Origin: Atherix ibis
Taxonomy: Eukaryota > Arthropoda > Insecta > Diptera > Athericidae
DNA length: 64,000 nt
Assembly: GCA_958298945.1 (NCBI GenBank)
Contig: OY282605.1
Span: 21,368,811 to 21,432,810, forward strand
Reading direction: 5' to 3'
A program made the translations under genes and the position numbers. Below, piece by piece: positions 45,743 through 64,000 of this stretch. The stretch's first letter is position 1. Each line of letters opens with the position of its first letter. The notes under the pieces were generated by a model. It saw only the letters and a program-made list of their open reading frames with translations. It ran no database searches and had not been told where the DNA came from.

Positions 45743-47756
45743 ATGAACTTTATCGAATGGACACCGGAATATTGTAATAGTAACGAAACGGGATGTATGG
45801 AGATTTTGGAAGATTTACAAAACTGGAAAGAAATTCCGTTCATAAATCATATTCCGCTAAATGAATTGAGCGATTTGGGTTTGGTTCGTTTTCGTGGAAT
45901 GATTCAGGATATGTCCGATCCGGAAATGTATTTAGAACGTTACGATGTCCTGACCGCAGATGGCCGACGAATCCAGAATGGAAAATATCGTGATTGCTTG
46001 GCTATTAGTGCTAATGAAAATGTCGATTTCGATTCCACATCGAATAAGCACGGTGAACGGAGAACTCTGTTTGTTGTTTCCTTGCCGGGGATTAATAAAT
46101 GGGCACAGGAAATCGAGAATGAAGTGGCCAAATCTACATCGGTGATATTAAAACAAAATAGAGTTCACGGAAAGAAGCGAATCTTCGACAAGATGGAAAT
46201 GGAAGTGGACGATATTGTTGAGAATGGTAAACAACTACGAACCGAATGTGGTTCTAGAAAATCAACACCATCTAATGCACCAGTGCTTTCGACTGAATAT
46301 CTTCTTAATTCACCGATTGCGGAGAGACCCGGAAAAGCGTGCATGGTAAAAATTTACTCCGACCTTGAAGGTAATGTTCTCAATTCCATTGTGGATGTTG
46401 TTGGCTTCTTATCAGTTAATCCTGCTCTGGATGGATCACACGACGAACCAACCGAATTCCAAGATGCTTCTGAAATCCAGGCAGCAAATCCTCCGCCTTC
46501 ATTGATCCCACGACTGCATGCAGTGAAAATTCGGAAACTGAACCATGCAAATCCCCTTTTGGACGCTTCATTAATTGGTAAATTTATTCACATTTCAAAG
46601 ATACTTAATCATTATTGTTTCATTAAATTTTTTTTCCGTTTAGAACCTTGTAACGATATGAATATTGAGGCTGTTCATAAGGATTTGCACATTACGCTTA
46701 CACAGTGTCTGTTCGGAGATGATCTGGCAGCATCCTATCTACTATCGCATCTAATATCAACTGTGTAAGAAGACAGCTTCATTTTTATTATTTTATAACT
46801 TTTATGAAACTAAACAAATTAACATTTATTATCATACAATACAATTAGTTATGTTCGGACACAAATGGAGACCCTTGGCCAATTCGGTTTGAATTTGTGC
46901 AATATTCCTGGTGAGGTTTTACCCGATTATACTTCGACCCTTTATGAAATCATCGAATCACTTATACCGGTTAGCCATTACTTTCCTATGACTTTGGATA
47001 ATATGAATACACAACAGTTTATCCCAAAGTAAGTCGTGTTATTGAAAATAAAAGAAACACTTTCCAAAAGATTTTTCTAATTTGAATCTTTTTTTTTTTT
47101 TTTTATAGAAAAGATTACACAACCAATAAGTTGGTCAGTGGAATTTTGCAATTGGCATCACACACACATCTTGTTTTGGACGAAACTCGATTACAACCAG
47201 GAAAACTAGAAGCCAACGGTATTGAGGGTGTTCGAAATTTATCGTATCTTATTAAAAGCCAACTAATAAAGTGTAATTTTCAATATTATGAAATTGATTT
47301 TCATGCAAACATTCCAGTACTCATTTTAAGTGAAGGAAAGAGTATGTTACCGGTAAATGATGATTTTTTTATTTCTTAGAAATTTATAATTTGAGTATTC
47401 TTTCCTTTTAGACTGATTGTCATGTTCCATTGAATCCCGATCCGGATGCTATCAAATTAATTACGGAAACTCTTAAAGCAGCCAAACACTATCTTCACCC
47501 GAAATTGAATGCAATTCGAAAATATCTAACATTATCGAAGATGAGAGAATTCTCTATGAATCCAGAAGAGTCGTCTATGATTGAAAGAGATTTTGTGGAA
47601 ATGCGTAAAAACGACAACAAAGTCGGTGCTAGTGATTTACATTCACTTTTAATATTATCGCGATTATTGGCTATTTCGATGGGTAAAAATTCACTCGACA
47701 AAGAGTCATGGGAAAAAGCTAAAGCACTCGAAATTGAAAGACAAAAACGGATATAA
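45743..47756 (+). CDS. MCMBP: Mini-chromosome maintenance complex-binding protein
   Basis: MCMBP binds the nuclear MCM2-7 helicase subunits, replaces MCM2 in part of the pool, and promotes MCM assembly, stability and unloading. Five exons were derived here: 45743-46577, 46644-46764, 46849-47028, 47109-47352 and 47412-47756. All introns are GT-AG, short (59-84 bp) and in phase, giving 574 aa (human about 642). Family landmarks: LVRFRGMIQDM at 47-57, PGKACMVKIYSD and the NSIVDVVGFLSV block, RLHAVKIRKLNHANPLL, then AASYLLSHLISTVYVRTQ, KKDYTTNKLVSGILQLASHT, LVLDETRLQPGKL and the C-terminal RKYLTLSKMREFSM. Intron 1 (66 bp) has no stop in frame, so an unspliced reading would add 22 residues (GKFIHISK..FFFRL); the family and splice sites argue for removal. 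Start chosen as the first ATG in good context (AAAATGAAC). No canonical AATAAA is close to the stop. All residues are consistent with a working gene. Confidence 0.96.
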
Positions 47757-48272
47757 ATGTAACCTATAACACCCCTCCTCCCTTTCCCCTCGAAAAATGT
47801 TTTCCTACTAATTGAGTTGTTGATAAATTTAAGTCATATTATTTGGAACAAAGTTTTTGGTAAAAAAAAAATATTTTATTTAAAAAAAAAAATAAGAATC
47901 TTTCCATATTATTGGAAATTGAACAAAGACAAATTGATGAAAATAATAATAACAATAACAATTTGTAAAATTATCTATAAAAATGCATAGATATTAATTG
48001 TTATATTTAAAATGCCTTTAATTTCGGTTTGAAATGTTATTTGGTGGGACCCGCTTTTAACGATGTAAATTCGAATTTACGAAATTTATGAACGACAACT
48101 TCGAGAGTGACGCATATCGAAACGATGCAACTCGGAATCATTTTTTATTATTTAAATGATTAGAACAATTACATACAATTTTTTAAGGGAGGATATCAAG
48201 CCATGTTAGGGGAGTTATGTTGTTCTGTAAAATATTAGGGGCTGTGGAAAGATCTCTTTGGCTGGTTAAAAA
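47757..48272. other. MCMBP 3' flank
   Basis: Probably includes the short 3' untranslated region; AATAAG at 47890 is a possible weak poly(A) signal. The remainder has no recognised element until the mariner terminus at 48275. Confidence 0.45.
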
Positions 48273-48274
48273 TA

Positions 48275-49456
48275 CCAGGTGTATAAGCTTAAATCCGCTG
48301 TTTGGTCATAGATGGCGTGAGTGAGATGAGTTTGACATCTGCCAACATTAATCAGTGCACATTGTCAGCAATTTCATACTACAACATACATTTTTCCTTT
48401 GGTAATCATGTCTAGTTTTATGCCAGAAAAAGAGCATATGTGGGAAGCTGTGCTTTTCTGCTTCAATTTGAAGAAATCGGCTGCCGAATCGCATCGAATG
48501 CTTATGCTATGGTGACAGTGCTTTATCGGAAATAATGTGCCGAGATTGGTTTCGTCGGTTCAAAGACGACAATTTTGACTTGTGGGACAAGAAGCGTGAA
48601 AATCGGCCTAGGAATCGGCCTAAGTCCTCTTTTGGACGAAGACGATACCCAATCGCAAAAAATGCTCGCAGAGCAATTGGTTGTTACTCAACCAGCCATT
48701 TACATGCGTCTGCGTGCCATGAGGAAGATTGAAAAGATTGGAAAATGTGTGCCGCATGAATTTAATGATAGGCAGATGGAGCGACGGTAAAACACATGCG
48801 AAATCTTGCTCGCCAGACAAAAAAGAAAGTCGCCTACATCGGATTGTGACAGGCGATGGAAAGTGGATATATTTCGAGAATCTTAAACGCAAGAAATCGT
48901 GGGTTGATCCCGGCCAACCATCAACATCTTCCCCAAGAGCAAATCTCTTCGGACGGAAGACTTTGCTGTGCGTTCGGTGAGATCAACCGGGTATCGTCTA
49001 CTATGAGATGTTGAAACCTGGTGAAGCTGTCAATGCCCACCGCTACCACCAACAACTGATCAAATTGCACCGTGCACTGCGTGAAAAAAGGACGGATTAT
49101 CAACGAAGACATCACCATCGCACATGTCAAAAATGGTCCGAAACTACTTGGAGACACTCAACTGGGAGGTGCTACCCCACCCCGCTTATTCATCAGACCT
49201 GTTTTTGTCGATGGGCCACGCGCTCGCTGAGCAGCACTACGATTCTTACGAAGATGTCCGAAAATGGCTTGATGAGTGGTTTGCCTCCAAAGAGAAGGAA
49301 TTTTTTGGCGTGGTATTCACAAATTGCCCGAGAGATAAGAAAAATGTGTAGCTAACGACGGCAAGTACTTTGAATAAATTTGTTTTTGCTTTCTATGAAA
49401 AAAAAACATGTTTTTTTTTTGACTAAAAAACATCGGAGTTAAGCGTATACGCCTGG
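48275..49456 (+). mobile_element. Mariner family A, copy 2: both ends present, inactivated
   Basis: 1182 bp. The left end CCAGGTGTATAAGCTTAAAT follows a TA; the right end, read inward, is CCAGGCGTATACGCTTAACT, so the terminal repeats are about 28 bp and imperfect. The right flanking TA has mutated (TC). The transposase reads MSSFMPEKEHMWEAVLFCFN, LKKSAAESHRMLM, then CRDWFRRFKDDNFDLWDKKR, LVVTQPAIYMRLRAMRKIEK, KCVPHEFNDRQMERR-stop, RIVTGDGKWIYFENLKRKKS, VDPGQPSTSSPRANLF, YEMLKPGEAVNAHRYHQQL and TYLETLNWEVLPHPAYS-like residues, ending with WLDEWFASKEKEFFG. The first catalytic motif is GDGK (Glu to Gly). The HDNARPH block is damaged (ITIAHVKNG). Several frame changes; dead. Confidence 0.92.
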
Positions 49457-49479
49457 TCCGTATATGAGGATAACATTGT

Positions 49480-50640
49480 GACAAACAATATTATAGGCCT
49501 AATGTTGAAAGGCTTGGACCTAGTGTGCTACCCTGATGGACACCGGGGGTGATAGGATCAATTTCAGAACACCAAATATATTCATCTGCCTGTAGATATC
49601 AGTTTGAGAGATACAATTTGAAGATCTGGAAATAACCTGAAGGTAAAATTCCGCTGCAGCTTCCAAAGTAATCCATGGTGACATAAACGGCCGATTACGC
49701 GATGGCATTGTTGAAAGATAGTGGAATGCTGAATTTTTTGATAGAAGCTGAAGGTTTTCGGATCAATTTATCAAGAATTTTTGATAGAATGCAACAGAGA
49801 CTTATAAATTACGAAGATTTATGGTTTTTGGGATAATTTTCATGATAGAAAACTTCTTAAGTGAATAAAAGAATGAAGTGCGCAGGACACTTTTTTTTTA
49901 TAAATCACATACGGTGAAGAAATTATCAAAATCCTCACAATTTTTTGGGGTACATCACACGTGTGGAATGTGGTAGAAGGGAAAAGGGAAAGATGTCGGA
50001 GCACTTTGGTTAGAAAAGGCATTTCTAAATCTTATAGTACGTCCGAATAGTATGGCCGAAAAGATATTCCAGCATAAACTGATGTGCATTCTTGGTGAAG
50101 CGGATACTACCGTGAGAAAATTGAGGGGCGGAATGCAACTGTAGCCAATTTACTGGAATCCTGTTTATGGAAAATAGGAAATACAGGAGACATTGTGTCG
50201 GTGTTCCAGTGAGTCTAATCGGTTGATTTTGTACTCTATCTAATTAGTGCAATAACGTTTTGGGAGCGCCTGCCCATACATGGGAATTATATTCCAGCTT
50301 CGGAGCTTGTCCGAGATCTATTATTGGCTAGATCAGATGGTAGGTGAAAAATTTCTTGCATCGCCTAAGTAAACCTAAACAGTTTTTGGTAATATTTAAT
50401 ATGTGATCCATTCCGACGGAGGCTGTCATTAACGCACATACCAAAAATGGTGAGTTTTTCAGTTTCAGTTATGCACGTTCCATTCATGAATAATGGCTGG
50501 TAATTTCTGTGTTTTGGAAGTATTAAATTCCACGCTGTTCCTTCGAGTCCCATAGTAATATACTGTCTATATTGGAATTTAATACGTTGTCGTTCCATCT
50601 CCATAGACAAAGAGTATTGACGTGAAGCAGCAAACGCGTA
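49480..50640 (-). mobile_element. Non-LTR retrotransposon remnants
   Basis: Minus strand 50560-50370 reads WNLILPKHRNYQPLFMNGTC, ITETEKLTIFGMCVNDSLRR and NGSHIKYYQKLFRFT, the thumb-region pattern of LINE reverse transcriptases (L.ING..I...E..KYLGI..D..L.W..HI). 50320-50200 continues SEAGI-stop-FPCMGRRSQNV and NQPIRLTGTPTQ. At the left end, 49560-49500 reads FWCSEIDPITPGVHQGSTLG, resembling the VPQGS..GP motif that should precede the thumb. The order is therefore inverted, so two fragments are joined. Family not certain. Confidence 0.5.
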
Positions 50641-50676
50641 TGGAAAATACGTTATCAGTTTTACAAAAATTCAAAA

Positions 50677-51355
50677 AAGGGTCAGAATTATTTATTTATT
50701 TGTGAATATCTATTTTGTCCCCCACCAGATATTATACACTTGTACCAACGTTTTTTCCAATCCTCGAAGCACTTTAAAAAATCTTTTTTTGTGATCTTGT
50801 TCAGCTCCTCCTTCGATGCCGTCTTTATATCCTCAATTGTAGCGTAGCGTCGTCCTTCACGGGGCTCTTCAGTTTCAGGAACAAGAAAAAGTCACAGGGC
50901 GTTTCTGGCTGATTGCTTCACGCAACTTGCGCATAAATTGTAGGTAATATTCCTTATTGACCCTTCTACCCTGTGGCAAGAACTCATGATGCACCACGCC
51001 CCTACAATCGAAGAAAACTGAAAGCAAAACCTTAACATTCGACCGAACTTGGTGCGCTTTTTTCGGTCTTGGCTCGTGCGGCAGCTTCCATTGGGATGAT
51101 TGAGCTTTGGTTTCCACGTCATAACCATAAACCCATTATTCGTCACCAATTATGACCCTCTGGAGCAAATTTGGGTCGTTGCGAACAGAGTCCAACAGCT
51201 CCTTAGCAATGTTAATGCGATGCTGTTTTTGGTCGAAATTGAGCAAAAATCGAAGACGAGCCAAAATACGTACAAGCAAAGCAGAAAAAATCGATAATCG
51301 AATATATGAAACCTGCGGAAATTCAAAATTCGCGATACTTTTTGAATAGACCTCG
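50677..51355 (-). mobile_element. Mariner family B, copy 3 (internally deleted, minus strand)
   Basis: The 5' terminal repeat is at the right end (CGAGGTCTATTCAAAAAGTA read inward, flanked by TA at 51356). The minus strand reads TRLRFLLNFDQKQHRINIAK, ELLDSVRNDPNLLQRVIIGD, E-stop-WVYGYDVETKAQ, SQWKLPHEPRPKKAHQVRSN, VLLSVFFDCRGVVHHEFLPQ and NKEYYLQFMRKLREAISQKR, then jumps directly to CDFFLFLKLKS. The 5' coding region and the WLHHDNAPAH block are deleted. The left terminus is truncated after the stop codon region. Non-autonomous and dead. Confidence 0.88.
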
Positions 51356-51359
51356 TATA

Positions 51360-51930
51360 TTCAATAAATTATTCATTATTGCAATTGATAATTTCTTGTT
51401 TCGCTTACGAAATTAATTTAAAAAAACGCATAACATATTCTTTTTAGTTAAATTTGGTGTTTTTCTATAATTTTATCGCATTTTTTCTGCCTTCTTTAGA
51501 AAAATTAACAAGATTTTTAATAATTAACCAAAAAACCCACGAAAATAATCTTTGAGAAGCACTGTTATAATGAACGTGTTAAAAGATTCTGAATTTAAGT
51601 TTTTATACTCAACTTTTCAAGTATTTATTATTTAATAATAAATAAAATCGAAATCGTCTTATTTTTTATATAAATTTTTCCCTAAAATAAAAGGTGAATA
51701 ATAAAATTTAATAATTTAAAAAAATCTGCGTTTAATTGAATTGCATTTATATAAAAAAATGGCATAACAAATTTGTAAGAAAATTATTTTTTGTTTGTAA
51801 AAATGTTAATTTTTTAACAGTGTAGACGTTTGCGCAACTTTGCCTTGAATTGTATTGTTAGATGTGAAAGAAGAAATGTCAAAAACTATTGTTTGCCATG
51901 CGCAGAACTTCTAGCAATCATTTGACAATT
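51360..51930. other. AT-rich intergenic DNA
   Basis: Low-complexity, nothing recognised before the balanced-composition upstream region of the next gene. Confidence 0.6.
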
Positions 51931-51939
51931 AATACGAAT

Positions 51940-52410
51940 AGCGAATATGTGAAGTGGAGTGTGTACACGATATGAAAGTGTTTGTGTGTTTTTTTGGATA
52001 CGAGTCTTTTGTGGAAATAAGCCGATCAGTACACCTTCGGGGAGGTGCAAGAATAGAGTGCGTAAAACTATGTGTGGACATGTTAGCTGGACGTGAACTA
52101 ATCAATATTTTGCAATGGATACGATAATCGAGCATAATTTATAGAAAAATTAATATTAAGAGAGCAAAAATTATCGTGAAATTTTCTTTATTATCTTAGT
52201 TTGTGTGCTGCGGTGTTGTGTGTGTTTTGCGAATAGTTTCGATCGTTCCGTGGGGGTTTTGTTTTTTGATATCTGCCTCGTAAAAAGAGTCGGTCGCGAT
52301 TCAATAAGTAGCAGCTGCTAAGAGTGCACCGCCGGTCCCCAATTATTGAATTGGCTAATAAGAAATTTGCAATCAAAAACCATTTAGTAACTGTACCACC
52401 ATTTGAAATA
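51940..52410 (+). promoter_or_regulatory. Probable promoter and 5' untranslated region of KIAA0930 homologue
   Basis: Composition becomes balanced from about 51940. GATCAGTACACC at 52025-52036 contains an initiator-like TCAGT. The sequence leads without TE material into the coding start at 52411, so transcription probably begins somewhere in this interval. The exact start cannot be read from the sequence. Confidence 0.4.

Positions 52411-64000
<11,590 letters not shown>

Noticed and set aside
46578..46643. Reading MCMBP exon 1 through to 46768 as one uninterrupted exon
   Set aside because: The 66-bp interval is a multiple of three without a stop, but has a GTAAAT donor and TTTCCGTTTAG acceptor, AT-rich composition, and codes for a stretch absent from the family.

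Overview
This is AT-rich insect nuclear DNA, most probably dipteran. The evidence is two multi-exon genes with short GT-AG introns that encode animal proteins, a eukaryotic tRNA-His, many insect-type transposon remnants (mariner, transposases of the DUF4817-associated Tc1/mariner-like type, jockey-like LINEs, a Helitron), and a nuclear copy of mitochondrial DNA in the insect order rrnL-trnL1-nad1. No bacterial, plasmid or CRISPR feature was seen.

Layout. 1-900 is an AT-rich minisatellite. 900-16600 is mostly TE debris and tandem repeats: two clusters of a repeat with a conserved hairpin (4400-5950 and 10880-11500), and a mosaic at 7035-9480 where the mitochondrial insertion is split by two mariners and a jockey fragment. 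16600-19000 is non-repetitive with patches of more balanced composition, perhaps promoter or 5' exon. 19009-20312 is a complete but dead mariner. 21480-26260 holds two jockey-like remnants in opposite orientation, one interrupted by a 1.1-kb repeat. 27470-36560 is a field of dispersed repeats, fold-backs and one transposase remnant in which a 151-bp internal piece has become a tandem array. 38100-39260 looks like a promoter region. 40150-44768 is a nest of minus-strand transposons ending with a full-length mariner ORF that lacks one catalytic aspartate.

Genes. MCMBP (45743-47756, +, 5 exons, 574 aa) is complete and has a consensus E2F site about 100 bp upstream. The KIAA0930 homologue (52411 to beyond 64000, +, at least 7 exons) is 3'-truncated by the window edge. 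Its fifth intron (7.3 kb) contains an A-rich satellite, an antisense tRNA-His, a terminal-inverted-repeat element and an inverted copy of a repeat family also found at 28-33 kb. MCMBP has a clear role in MCM complex unloading; the KIAA0930 family has no settled biochemical function. There are no operons and nothing links the two genes functionally beyond adjacency.

I did not find a convincing new gene system. The most interesting items are the transposase-derived satellite, the hairpin repeat, the split mitochondrial insertion, the catalytically broken but uninterrupted mariner ORF, and the cysteine-rich C-terminal part predicted for the KIAA0930 homologue.
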